From Haplosporangium gracile (lineage: Eukaryota; Mortierellomycota; Mortierellomycetes; Mortierellales; Mortierellaceae): a DNA stretch of 44,851 nucleotides. The DNA lies in assembly GCA_015499985.1 (NCBI GenBank), contig JAAAUF010000256.1, positions 1 to 44,851 on the forward strand, read 5' to 3'. The translations under genes were made by a program, and so were the position numbers. The notes below the pieces were generated by a model. That model had not been told where the DNA came from and did no database searches. It worked only from the letters and a program-made list of their open reading frames with translations. Shown one piece after another: positions 1 to 11,271 of this stretch; position 1 is the stretch's first letter, and each line of letters starts with the position of its first letter.

Positions 1-283
1 TTTTTTTTCAGTGCGGAGAATAATAGACAAAAAAAGAAGATGAATGGGCTGTTTGGTATTATTGTTGTTGTTATCCAAAGAGCGATCCATGACAAACACA
101 CGAAAAAGAGAGAACGATCGTTGCTGGGACAAAAAGCAAATCGCCACTTCAAGCTGCAATATCGTGTCATTTGTCAGCCACATAAGCCAACGTCCCTCTC
201 TTCTTCCTCCCTCTTGTCACTGGGTGCCGTTCTTCCGCAAAAAAGAGGATTGTCTCACCCTTCAAAGGGAGAGTAAAAGTTTA

Positions 284-355
284 TAGCAAAGGGTGGTTTC
301 GATCCACCGACCTCTGGGTTATGAGCCCAGCGCTCTTCCTCTGGGCGACTTTGCT
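284..355 (-). tRNA. Initiator tRNA-Met (CAU)
   Basis: Read on the minus strand, the 72 bases fold as a full cloverleaf. The 7-bp acceptor stem is AGCAAAG/CTTTGCT with discriminator A. The anticodon stem is CTGGG/CCCAG around loop CTCATAA, giving anticodon CAT (plus-strand ATG at 321-323). The T arm is GGTGG-ATCGAAA-CCACC. An A1-U72 first pair, three G-C pairs next to the anticodon loop, and A instead of T at the start of the T loop are the known marks of eukaryotic initiator tRNAs, so this should start translation rather than elongate. No intron is present. It lies downstream of TDP1 on the same strand. Confidence 0.95.
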
Positions 356-822
356 TTGAGAGGCTGTTAGAAATAAATTTTGATTGACTTAGTTATCTGT
401 ATAGAATTCTGACCTATTCACTATATCACATGACATACGCCACTAACTTTTAAAATCGGAAAAAACTGTAGCCAATGAGCGGCTGTTGGAAAGTTTATTG
501 GGACGAAGGAGGTTGTCATGAATGGAGAGGATGGGCAGAATCTCCTTTATTCGTATCTAGTTTTATTTTGTCCTCCATTGAAGCTTGAGAAGCAGCGGCA
601 ATTGTTGCGCAGAGTCAGGTTGCGGGCCGGACTGCGACTGGTGGATGGCTTGGAAGAGTTTAATATGTAGTCTCTTTCACTATCAAATACTTCCCTTGTG
701 CTTTTACAGGAGAGATAAAATTGCGCACGAAAAAAAAAATAAAAAGGAAAAAGATATAAAAAAAGGGTGGGCGAAGAAGGTACACACGTAGACTTCACTA
801 CATGAGGACATCAGTCCGAGAG
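356..822. other. Spacer between TDP1 3' end and tRNA
   Basis: There is no supported gene here. The short open frames on both strands lack homology and good start contexts. The A-rich stretch around 729-770 probably belongs to the TDP1 3' flank. Confidence 0.6.
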
Positions 823-3800
823 TTATGGAGCAAGAGTATTGCCAAAGTCGTCCTGTCCCGGGAACTGCTTGTCAAACAACCAGACATGGTCGCCCATGGC
901 AAAGTCATACTTCCTGAGCGGCAGGTCGTACGGGAGTCGAATCGGTACCACTCCTATCGTTTGCTTCAAGCTGTCCTGTTCACTGGATGTGCCGTCGTTT
1001 TCGACACTGTTGTTTTTGTTACTGCCGCTAGCTTCAAGGTCGAGTTCATTCAATGTCAGCGTAGAAGGCTCAGGATACGGATCAAGAACTGTGCTGTTCA
1101 TCATGCTGACATGCAGAATCTCACCCGCCTCTCCACAATCCTACATATACACAAAAGCAAAAAAAAATATTTGTTAACCAAAAAAAAAAAAAAGAAAGAA
1201 GCCTTAGTGAGTGTAAAGTCCATTTGTGCTGCGCAGAGAGAGGAAGGATAAGTGGAAGAGAGAAGAGAGAGAAATGGTTCAAGCCTTTGTGAGTGTGAGG
1301 AAAGAAAAAGATAAGAGCATCAGCTGACAAGATACGTACCTCAAAGAGCCCCGGAAAGATGAGGACACCCAGTTCATAGGACTTGACATCAAAAACTCCA
1401 CCATCTTTCATTTCACCCCAGGCAGGTTTCGACAGGTTGGCGCTTGTCAGAAGAAACCAAGCAATATGATCTCCATCTTCCCGACTTGTCACCCTTGTGA
1501 ATGTCTACATAGTTGCACAAAAAAAAGTAAAGTGTGAGGGTAATTGCCAGTACATACAACCTAGATTTTTTTCTCATTTGTGTCTGCTGTACCTTGATGT
1601 GAGGCATGGCTCGCTCGCGACCACTTCTTAATCCTCGCCAAGAGTGAAGGATTGGATTGAGATAGTGCGCTTGTTTCTCGTATGCCGTGGACCTGAAGGG
1701 TAGGCTCCCACCCATTGACCATCCTTCAAAGCTATTCGTGAACCAGAAAAAAAACAAAATATTGTATTGGTCATTGACCTTGAGATACCATAATTATAGG
1801 CAGACATCGTCCTTCTGACCAAACCTTGTCCGAACGTTCTCGGCGGTGGGGTAAACTACGCAGAGATCCACAGGACTAAAGCTCTTGGAGTTGCGATAAG
1901 AATTAAGACTAGCCTCAAACTCTCCACTCAACCAATCCTGCGAGTCCTTGCCCAGCGACCCAATACTTGATATCTGCGTGTTTGTTGATACAGAATGGAG
2001 ACGCCACAGGGTAAGTCTCACGTCTAATGTATAGTCAGTTATTCCAGCGTGTGTTTTAAAAATGCAACGATGAACGAGAGAATGCTTGGGGATAGCCAAC
2101 CATACCTGACAGACAATCTTGGATCCAGGAATGAGTTCTCTTGGAACCTCGACCTGTTGACGCAGGGCTGCGCGCAACTTGAAGTGACCCCATTTGTTTC
2201 TGTCTGGACCCTTATACTTGCCGGGTGCGGAAGCGATGAGGACCGCCTTGATCTTTGAGAAGTCGTACTGTCTGACTCTTGAAGTGACCTGTTCGTGCTC
2301 AAAGTATCGATCAAGATACTCCAAAAGGTCTCGTTCGAATGCACAAGTGCTCAGACCGGCGTTTCCTGACTTTTTGTACAATCGTCCTGTCCTGAACACA
2401 CCTTGTGTCTTATTTCTAAAATGACCATACAAACCACAACAGTGTCAATGCTCAGTGCTTACAATGAACAAATTACAGCAATCTAAAGTACATCGTCATT
2501 GGGTGGTTACCTCCAGTCTTGTTCAATCATATTGGCAGTATGAATGACAAGCTGCATAGTTCCATCTCGGTAAAACAGTATCATTGCTTTGGTATGATGT
2601 GTCCCTAAAAATGGAATTGCACAGGCCAACGTGGGTCAAAGACCAAAGGCTCATAAACTCACTATCTCCTACTCGCAACAAACACATGTAAATAAAAACG
2701 GGGCTGATGCATACCCATTCCAGCCACTGGGACAGAGTGCATTGATACCCTCGGGTACTTGGTCGCTATTGTCGCGTTGAGGGCCTAGTAGATGCAATGG
2801 GAGCAACCCGAACGAAAGAGAGTTTATTTAGCCAGCGCTTCTTTTGAGTAACCAGGAATTGATCTGTTCACTGCAAGTGACCAATCAGCCTCATCAGATA
2901 TTCTCACCATGACCTCATTCGTCCTCAGACGCAACCCATGGTACACGATAGTCTTGAGTCCGTCGCGTATACTCTCGTTGACATGGCTCATGACAAACGG
3001 AACGTCGATCATAAAGTTGATCTGCACCATGAGCTCTAAATCGGGCTGTTGAGGGTGCGAGGACAAGGTATTATTATGGGTATGTAAGCCCAGGTGGATT
3101 TTGACGAGGTTAGCATCACAGAATTTGAAGGATGGCTTACATTGCCGATCAGTGACTTTAATGTGACGCATTCGACGTTGAGGGACGAAGGGGCGCGCTC
3201 GACAGTGGTCAGGCAGACAGGCGACTCCAGGTACCTAATCGGCATACTCTCTTTCGGCCTGGCGAGCGAATAAAGACAGTTCATTGTGAGTCGTATGGAC
3301 ATCAGCCGCCTTGAGAGTGGCTAGACCTGACAGCTGTAGAAGAAACGTGCGGTGGGTAATATACTTTTTGTGTAACGGGGTTGGAGATCCTTCGTCCATC
3401 GGGGGTCGTTTCAGGCCATTGTTGTCGTTGCTCTGCATGTTGGAAGATGGTGATGCTGCTGCAGATGGTGTGCTCAGTGCCAAGAGAGTCGTTGAGGGCG
3501 AGGTCTTTGAAGGTGTCGAAGGGGCTGGTGCCGGTGCTGAAGAAGGAGTTGATGTTTTCGTTTCTTCCTCATCGCTGCTCTGATAAAAAAGTCGCGTTGT
3601 TATTCAAATATAAAATATTAGCGACCACTTTGGGTGTGGCCTTTTGCCACCAAAAAAATATGTAGACGAGTACAGCATGTCGACTCTACCTCTATTGTAA
3701 TTCTTTGCAAAGAAAAGAACGAGAGTGCCAGGTTAATGCTTCCTTCTTTTATTTTTCTTCTCATGCAATGCGAACATTCAGCTTTAGCTAGCGCCGACAT

Positions 3801-3844
3801 CCTGGCGCTGATGGGTGTCGTCCTTACATCTCTTTGTTGCTCAT
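823..3844 (-). CDS. TDP1: Tyrosyl-DNA phosphodiesterase 1
   Basis: Predicted nuclear repair enzyme that hydrolyses 3'-phosphotyrosyl bonds left by stalled topoisomerase I. Eleven exons join in frame to 568 codons (human TDP1 is 608): 3844-3828, 3577-3365, 3234-3141, 3045-2908, 2784-2715, 2604-2511, 2415-2106, 1973-1825, 1731-1593, 1504-1340 and 1140-823. Both HKD-type half-sites are visible: [12 protein letters not shown] with ANMIEQDW in exons 5-6, and AMPHIK followed by [11 protein letters not shown] in exons 9-10. The tracts [17 protein letters not shown] and [11 protein letters not shown] are also family-typical. The first 70 or so residues are acidic, then Ser/Pro/Ala-rich and probably disordered. 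The start ATG at 3844 has a good context (CACCATGA), but exon 2 needs a TCAGAG|C acceptor, and an upstream exon at 3944-4122 could also join in frame. Identity is firm; the exact 5' end is less certain. Confidence 0.93.
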
Positions 3845-3943
3845 GGTGCGGAGTGGAAGGTGAGAAAGAGAATCGAGAATGTCAAGGGAGAGTCAAGGTT
3901 TCTTTTAACTTTCAACAAGATGGACAGGTAAACAGTCACGTAC

Positions 3944-4122
3944 ATGAGCGCGCTCACGCTGCGTTCCTCCAATAATAGACGCATGAGCATGAGCAGAGAA
4001 TATCCGGGACTGAACATGCTAGTTATGGGGGATATCGGGACATGGCCCCTCAAAGGCATGCAGAGGTAGTTGATCACCATGAAGAGAGACTCGGCACGAT
4101 ACTTCCGGCAACTTGGCACCAT
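3944..4122 (-). other. Candidate upstream exon, possibly of TDP1
   Basis: A 59-codon open stretch starts at an ATG with a strong context (TGACCATGG) and ends at a consensus donor GTACGT. Codon use looks coding, with many C/G third positions. The peptide is hydrophobic in the middle (around FMVINYLCMPLRG) and matches nothing I know. Its phase would allow splicing into the TDP1 reading frame through the ATGAG at 3844-3840. It could be an alternative first exon, a separate small gene, or chance. Confidence 0.3.
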
Positions 4123-4814
4123 GGTCAGTTCGATATCGTCAATGTGCTCCTTTTATTCTTTGCATCAATGTCAGACAGATAGATAGTTACTTGATCGTAT
4201 ATCTGCATTAAGGTAGTCCCACTGGCGATAAAAAGAGAAGGGACATGGTGTTTGCATGCACAGCTATTGGATTGTTTGGATGTATATATAAACAGCGCGC
4301 CATTTTTTTTTCTACTTTATGTTGTTTGCTTGCGCCAGTTTCTTCTCCGTGAGCCCGAGTTGCCAGCGCGGAGATAAAAGTCAAAGCAAGGATCAAAAAA
4401 GAAAAAAGAAGGCAAAGCAAGGCTTGAAAAAGACCAAAAAGAAGGAAAGCAGTCCACTCTCCCTTCTTTGTCCTTCTGCAATCAGCCAAAGACCAAGACA
4501 AAAAGGCTTTTCCTTTTTTCTTTTTTCTTTTTTCTTTTTTCTTTTCCCCTTTGTCTTTCCACACTTCCTTAACGCTCGACCTTCTTTTTCCCCCCTCCTC
4601 CCTCTTTCTTCAAGACGTTTTTTGTCTCTGTCACTTTTTTCACGGTCATTCCTTCTCCTCTCCTTGCACTCCCTTTCTTTCTTTCATTCCTTTTCTTGTC
4701 CTACCTTCTTTTTTTCCCTCTCACTCGCTCTCTCATTCACTCCATCGACAACTCTTATTCAAGAACATATACTCTCTTACACTCAAGTCTCGATACAGAA
4801 AACACATTGCAACC
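4123..4814. promoter_or_regulatory. Divergent TDP1/WHI2 upstream region
   Basis: This stretch separates TDP1 (minus) from WHI2 (plus). From about 4505 to 4800 the plus strand is strongly pyrimidine-rich, with C/T tracts and long T runs, as is common for fungal core promoters and 5' leaders. The open frames running through it are low-complexity (Phe/Ser/Leu). TATATATAA lies at 4283-4291. No further element can be proven. Confidence 0.4.
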
Positions 4815-7074
4815 ATGGCTATGGCAGACTCGCCCATAATCCAAGTCTCACAGGGCACTGCCCATGAGACCATGCTATCAAGCTCAGCAAACTCACCCAT
4901 CACCCAAGTGGCCCCGCCTCCTGCCCCTCCACCAACCGCCGCCCAGTATTACACCCCTGGCCGACAGTTCAACCCGTCAAAATTTACCCTCGACCTCAGA
5001 GGCACCCGCTTCGACCTCGATCGAGAGACCCTCGTCGCCCTACCAGAATCCATCCTCGTCGTCATGTTCCCTAACGGTCTCATTCTTCGGCCAAAGTCTT
5101 CAGAGGATGGTAATGCTACGAATACTACGTCTTCTACCTCTGCTACTGCGACTGCTACAGGAACAGGAGTAGGAATAGTAGGAGGAGGGGCGGGAGCAGG
5201 AGGTGCAGGACGAGGGGTAGGAGGAACAGCAGTAACAGCAGGTCAACTCAAGGGGAAATCATCAGCAGGAGCAGGCCTCGCCCAAGCTGCCGCTGTAGCT
5301 GCCTTAGGAGGAAGCACTGGCACTGGTACTAGTGCTAGTGTAGGTGTGGTGGGCAACAGCAGTGGCATAGCGGCTGGACATGGACATCATCCCTCGGAAA
5401 GTACTTATACCGACTACAGCGACTATAGCGACTACAGCTATGACGATTACGACGATGACGACGAGGAAGGTCATGGTCTGGACCGGGGGGAACTCTTAGA
5501 CGAAGAGGACGTTACGGATGACGACGAAGAGGAGGAAGAGCAGGTCATTGTAGTGGATTTTGATCCGGTTTGTCTCCAGTACATTCTCGACAACTACCAT
5601 CAGGCCCAACGAGCCGGAGAACTCGAACGGCGGATCCGGAAGCAGGAGCATGAACGCCAATTGCAACTTCAGTTCCAACAGCAACAACACCTCCTACAAC
5701 AACTGCAGTTGCAACAACAACAACAGCAGCAGCAAGGACCCGCAGCGTCGACAATAACGAATATCTCGCCGCCAACAGCCACATCGACAAGAGAAGCAAC
5801 GGATGCTGCGCTGCCAACGTCTTCGGAATCGTCAAACTCGTCAACATACCACCAGCCTTTGCCCCTGAACTTGATGGTGCCACAGAACCCGCTTCTCAAC
5901 AAGCAGGCAATCATCGTACTTCGCGAAGAACTTGATTATTTTGTTATCCCTCCTCCCTCCACCAAGGCTTGTCCACTGACCAGTGGCACTGCTCCCGCCA
6001 CCATCACATCCTTTTCGACCTCAACACCACCCAATGGTTCAACATCGACGAGACCAGTATCTAGACCACTAGCACAAACAAGCAGGGATTCTGCAGACGG
6101 ACCATTGCCTCTACTCGGAACTACTCCTGCAATAATCCCTTCGTCGACAACACCATCGAAACCACCACTAACACAGCAGTCGTCATCAGCAGCAGGCGCA
6201 GCCGCAAAGGTGAACGGATCTGTCCCTCCAAGGACACTTACTTCTTCTACAGCGCCTTCGGATCAGCAACCCAAGATGATCAAGACTCAATGCGGGCAGA
6301 TCCTGCTCAAGGACCGCAAAATATTCGCCGCACTACAGCGCAATATTGACAAGGAGAAGAATCAGGCAGAACAACAACTCATGGATATGTTGTGCGTCTC
6401 TGGGTTTCAGAAGGAAGGCGAGTGGGGTTACAGACGAGTGGAGCCGAAGCGGACGACGGTTGTGAGTGTCGCAATGGTTATGCTCCGAACCACCGCTCAG
6501 CCTTATTCGACAACAGCAGCAAGGTCGCCTTCATCTTCATCAGCACCCACTGTGTCAACGCCGGTAGCATCCGTTGCTACCGAGCAATCGCCAACAGCAG
6601 TAGGAGCGGATCAGGAAACTGAGAGAGTAAATGGAAATGATCAGGCGACTCCACAACAAGACGAGCCCCAAGGGCAACAACAACAACGGCAACAAGAGCA
6701 GGGAGAGGAGCAAGAGCGAGAGCGGAGAGAGCAAGAGCAAAAACAGATCCGGATCCAGCAACAACAGCAACAGCAACAGCAGTTCCAAATGGCCATTGCC
6801 GAAAAGCTGTTGCTCTTTTGGCGAAAACCAGCTGTAAGTTCCAGTTTGAAGAAGGAATGAAGAGAAGAGACGAAACGACCATTTTTTTTGTTTTTTATCT
6901 TATTTTAGGAGTGGTATTCGAAAGAGATTAAAAAAATGTGCGATGGAGATGGGGTGGGAACAAAAAGCGAAGTGGACCAAGAAGGGGAAAAAAAAGATGG
7001 AAGGAAAGCAAAAGAAAACCTTAGATGGGCGAGAAAAAAGCGAGCGAGCGAGAGAGCGAGAGAGCTAGGACGAC

Positions 7075-7122
<48 letters not shown>

Positions 7123-7433
7123 AAGGAAACCGTTTGAAGACGAACCGACAGCCCAGTTTGTTAGACCAACCAGACGGCCCACCTTGGGCTAAGTACTTTA
7201 AACCCCATTTCCATCTGGAAGCAAATAACGCTCTCACTAACGTCTTCCAATCTGGCTTATTTTCCTCATTTCCAATCTGCTCTCACGCATTTACTCAAAA
7301 ATAGAGAAAATGCTGGTGGGATGGCATCCAAGTGGAGGTGTACCAAGATCCAAGCGACACCACTATCACCCCGCTGATCCCCGTCCGCCTCTGGGCTCGT
7401 CGTACCTGGACCCTCGAACTTGTGCTTGTCTAG
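4815..7433 (+). CDS. WHI2: Whi2-like stress-response regulator (BTB fold)
   Basis: Two exons, 4815-6833 and 7305-7433, joined at a GTAAGT donor and an ATAG acceptor, give 715 residues. Yeast Whi2 activates the plasma-membrane phosphatases Psr1/Psr2 in the general stress response and restrains TORC1 when amino acids are low. A BTB/KCTD-like segment at residues 57-93 contains LDLRGTRFDLDRETLVALP and MFPNGLILRP; its later strands (DFDPVCLQYILDNY near 246, REELDYFVIPP near 370) are split off by inserts. The C-terminal family block is clear: KIFAALQRNIDKEKN, DMLCVSGF, EWGYRRVEPKRT, LLLFWRKPA|RKCWWDG and WARRTWTLELVLV at the end. Gly/Ala, Asp/Glu, Gln and Thr/Ser/Pro low-complexity inserts make it longer than yeast Whi2. 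The start is the first ATG after the pyrimidine leader (CAACCATGG). Confidence 0.92.
7075..7122. repeat. GA microsatellite in the WHI2 intron
   Basis: A nearly pure GA tract, broken only by a few extra A bases, lies in the 471-base WHI2 intron (6834-7304). It makes the intron look open in one frame, but the encoded Arg/Glu repeat is not protein. Confidence 0.85.
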
Positions 7434-7918
7434 ACTGTCCCGCTCCTCGTGGCGATTTTGCGTTCTCCTTCCGCGCCTCCTCCCTTGTATACTTTTTTTT
7501 TTCTTTTTTTCCTTAGCTAGTCACTATTTTTTTGCTTCTTCGCAAACTCCTGTACAACCTCCACTTAATATTAAACTAATTAAAAACCGCCTTGTCAATG
7601 TTCTGAAGTACAGAATGTGGAACAGAAGGACGATCCACTGTAAAGCGCAAAATAAAAGGGTGAGAAAAATACATTTATTCACAGTGGTTAAGGTGACATA
7701 CAAAATAACAAAAAGAGGCAAGCGAAGAAAGAGGCGAGCAAAAAAGAAAGAGAAAGAAGGTGTATCTCATGAGGATACAAGGCATATTTTTAAAGAGTGG
7801 TGGTGGCAATAATAGACGTGAGAAGAGTGACAAATGACGTCAAAGGGGTGAGTAGAAATGAAATGAAAGAGGAGTCAAAGGTGAGCGAGAGAGTGGGAGG
7901 CGATCTTCGAAGGTTGAC
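7434..7918. other. Convergent spacer between WHI2 and ML-domain gene
   Basis: Both neighbours end here. A T-rich block (7490-7515) follows WHI2, and purine-rich sequence (7700-7900) precedes the ML-gene stop. A TGACGTCA octamer sits at 7835-7842, far from any start codon, so its role is unclear. No gene is seen. Confidence 0.5.
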
Positions 7919-9620
7919 TTAGATGCCAAAGTTGGCCCTGGCATTGAGACAAGTAACCTGCTTATCATCAGGGTTCCTGACCTTGACGTTGACAAAGTAC
8001 TTGCCCTAGATGACAATGACGATAGAAAGAAGCATTGCATTGTTAGTCTAACATAATCCGAAACAACCGTGCAAGATCAACGCAGCATAATGGAATAAAT
8101 AATAAGCAGGTGGACTTACTGGGGGGATGTCCTTAGGGAGTTCGACCTCATGGTGAAGAAACTGCTCGCCAGCCTTGAGGGGGCATGGCTTGTCGATCTT
8201 GGCGGACTCCTCGCAAAAGTCGAGTTTCTTAGTCAGTAACTTGATCAGTCCTATCCTATCAAAGTGAAGAGAAGAATAGCCAGCCGGATGTTAAAAGAAT
8301 TCTGTGCTCTGCACCGCACTGCACCATCGTAACGTGATCCACTGCTCCTCCCTCCCTCCCTCTCTCTCCCGCTAGAATGTAAACCCCGTCTGTCCGCCTC
8401 AAGGTTAAGATTTCTTGACGCAGTGGTCTGTAAAGGATAGTGTTTCCTGGTGTTCGATTTGCTGCGATGGCTCTGGAGAGATGTCAGCCCATCATCCGAC
8501 TTATATGGTCATGTTTGTACGTTGTCTGTATCTCCCGCCATCCTTTCCCTTGATTGGAGATGTGACAGATACAGGAGTGTTGCTCCATTTATATCTCTGG
8601 CAGCCAGCCTTCCTTCTTGCTTTACTATTCCTATGCACAGTGTTGTCAACAGCATGTCATGCCTAGGAGGTTCGCCTTGCTTTTTTTGCTGATGTAGATG
8701 TTATTGTTGACGCTGCAAGTGTGGGTGGCCGATCAATCGGGCCTTATCCATGTGTCCAGTCGTTGTTGTTGTATACAATTTAGAGTGCGTAGCCCCATGA
8801 CGTTCACGCCCTCACACTCGCTCGTTTCTCACTTTTGACCCTTGTCTCTCCCTTCTTTCTGTTGGGTAAGTTCCTCTTTCGTTTTTTTTGCCACTATGCG
8901 TTAGGAGAATAGTGACTATATACACAATTGTTCCTGCAGCCAAGACAGTTGCTGTAGCTTAATATTCCTGATGTGTTGTTCGTTGATTGTAATGGTTGCA
9001 TGTGTGTGTATGTGTGTGTGTATGTGGCGCTGGTATAGCTGTTGCTGTGCGGCGATGGACACAAGGCCCCTTGTGTTGTGCTCTCAAAGCCTTGTTGGTT
9101 TTTTTTTGTTGTGTCTGTACGATGGTTAAAGGACGTCGTTGTGACCCCAACAACAACCGTCGTTATTGTTTGTGCATATTCTCTTTCACCCTTACTCACT
9201 CTGTCACTCTCTTTTCTATTTCTTCTTGGCTTTCTTCCTATCCGTTGCAGTTTATGAACTGTGGGCCACCTTCGACAATGAAAGCACACACAAAAAAAAA
9301 AGTGAAGCAACGCTGAAAATGAATGGAAAAAAGTAAAGAAGAGAAAGAGAGAGAGAAACTTACTTGACAATGAGGTTGATCACTGCACCCTGGACAACGT
9401 CCTCCTTGAGGAAACCCTCGGCGTCGATGACGAGGACTTCACCCTTGAGAGGGGGGTTGGGGTTGAGCTGGTAGGATACCAACTTGAGGAGGTCTGTCTC
9501 TGTGCCACATTCATCGATGGTTGCTGGGTCGGGGACAAAGGAGAAAGGGTTGTTGATGGAGGCGGCAGAGGTGAGGCCGAATGCGCAGACCAGGGAGACG
9601 ACGACTGAGGAGAGACGCAT
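7919..9620 (-). CDS. ML-domain (Npc2/PG-PI transfer-like) secreted protein
   Basis: Three exons (9620-9364, 8255-8120, 8005-7919) encode 159 residues, the usual size for the fungal phosphatidylglycerol/phosphatidylinositol transfer (Npc2-like) family. These are small lipid-binding proteins of the secretory pathway or vacuole. Residues 1-20 form a signal peptide with a hydrophobic core and a Ala-rich end. The mature part has the family cysteines at 38 (DECGTE), 100 (DFCEES), 110 (KPCPLKAG) and 150 (VTCLNARANFGI), which would form disulfides in the beta-sandwich. LKGEVLVIDAEG and PPGKYFVNVKV are typical strands. Intron 1 is 1108 bases, very long for this window; intron 2 is 114 bases. All splice sites are GT-AG and phases close. 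The lipid ligand cannot be told from sequence. Confidence 0.9.
8998..9026. repeat. GT microsatellite in ML-gene intron 1
   Basis: An interrupted TG run lies in the long first intron of the ML-domain gene. It appears as Thr/His repeats in antisense open frames, which are not genes. Confidence 0.8.
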
Positions 9621-10167
9621 TTGTTTGTATGTGTGCGCTTGGGAGAGTGAGGAAGTATCGAAGAACTGTGAGGTGGTGACGATAGGAGTGAGAAAGAAAG
9701 GTGAAGAAGGAAAATTGCTTGAAAAGCAAAAACGAGGAGAGAGACAAAGTGGAAGCAGCACAGGATGCGCTCTGACCGAACTGACGCAGACAAAAGTCAC
9801 GCAAGAAGACTTGGAGTGAGATCATGTCAGATGACATAAACCACGAGTGGGGCAATTCTTGATTGAGTCAAGTGCACTGCCTGCAAACATCTCATGTGCA
9901 TATAACATACCATTCCCACTGCAACTTTACTTTTTGGGTAGTTTTTATTCATTGTCGTTGCATTTTTTGTACACAAATAGTCTTTGTTCAGTACTATTTT
10001 AAATGGAGCCACACTTCACGCACACGCAGGTCATCCTTTTTCTCACCCTCGCTTCCGCACATATTTGTCAAGATCATTACTGCCAAAAAAATGCGAAAGC
10101 AAAAGAAAAAAAAAGAGAGACAGAGGGATAGTAAGTAACTCTTGTTGGACCAAGCCTATCAACCGAT
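9621..10167. other. Spacer between MPO1 end and ML-gene start
   Basis: This must hold the promoter of the minus-strand ML gene and the 3' end of MPO1. Read on the minus strand, 9640-9780 is pyrimidine-rich, as in the leaders of neighbouring genes. No gene is visible. Confidence 0.45.
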
Positions 10168-11271
10168 TTACTGGGGCTTCTGCTTGTTGCCAAGAGCCTT
10201 CTTGGCACGGAAGGCAGCAATGTCGGCGGCAACCAAGACATCGAGCTCCTTCTTCAACTGGGGACGGTAGCCAAGGAAGAAAAGGACCTCCCAGACAACA
10301 AAGTAAGGAGCAAGGACAAGAGCTATGTACATGTCATGGAGAAAAAGAAAAAAGAGGAGGGTGAATTTTCTTTAGTTACAAGGCGGTGAGAAATCGGCAA
10401 TTGAAAAAAAATCGCAATAGCGCATACGTCGGTGAATGTGGGGTGTGCTTTTGAAATGACGATAGATAATTCCGGACGTACCTTGGACAAGATTCTCAGC
10501 GAGTTTTGGGGCGCGCTTTTCGAAGAATCCGTGGCCGATGAATTGGGCAATCCAGGCACCAGCGTGAACATAACCGGCAATGCGGTTGGCGTTGGGGTTG
10601 GTGGCGAGGAAGTGAGTAGCATGCTTGGCGAGACCCAAGAACAGAGGCGCGCTGATAAGCTGGTTGTTGATTATTCGTGATGTCCGCGTAATGAGAACAA
10701 AGTTGAGTCAGTTTACACCATATGTCAACAGATAAAAAGGAAGATATGTTGATTATCCATGGTATCCATGCAATCAGAAAAAAAAAGTCGATTCCGTCCA
10801 TAATACATATAAGGAGAGAAAGAAGAGAACGAGATGTGTGAGAAAATGACAGAAACGACGCGAGGCGCGATGAGGCAGTGTAGTGTATCTTCGCGTCAAT
10901 TAGAGTCCCGCTTGTCCGAAGCATCATTTATCCTCCATGTCAATGAGCCGAAATACAACAAAGAGACTTACGGCGGTTTCCTTGTCGAGGGCAAAGTAGT
11001 AGGAGACATAACCGGTCATCATCAACCAGGCAGCGTTAGGGGTGGCAAAGGCAAAGAGCTTAGAGAGGGCGACGGGGATAGTAGCGCCAGAGGCGACGGC
11101 AGCAGCGGAGGGGTAAGTAATCAGGGGGCCGGTATTGGCGGCAAAGACGAGGCCGGACCAGAGAATGAGAGGGATGCAAGTGAGGTGGATGCCGACGTTC
11201 CAGACATTATTGTGATGGGAGGCGTACTGAAGCAGCTGGTACTTGATGTCGAAGAGCTTGGACTGGGACAT
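10168..11271 (-). CDS. MPO1: Mpo1-like 2-hydroxy fatty acid dioxygenase
   Basis: Exons 11271-10972, 10659-10482 and 10322-10168 give 210 residues with consistent phases. Yeast Mpo1 (DUF962 family) is an ER membrane Fe(II) dioxygenase that shortens 2-hydroxypalmitic acid by alpha-oxidation during phytosphingosine breakdown. Family marks are the N-terminal [19 protein letters not shown] with conserved histidines at 19-20 and 28, and the [20 protein letters not shown] block with His132 and His143. The family's proposed metal ligands are histidines of this kind. Three to five hydrophobic segments fit a multi-pass membrane protein. The tail ends in a lysine/glutamine-rich stretch. The second exon begins with [17 protein letters not shown] after an AACCAG acceptor. 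Confidence 0.9.

Noticed and set aside
4319..4867. Long plus frames through the WHI2 leader, including an N-terminal extension from 4551
   Set aside because: They encode low-complexity Phe/Ser/Leu from pyrimidine tracts; the conserved protein starts at the well-placed ATG at 4815.
6936..7304. 122-codon plus frame with Glu/Arg repeats
   Set aside because: It lies in the WHI2 intron and is produced by a GA microsatellite.
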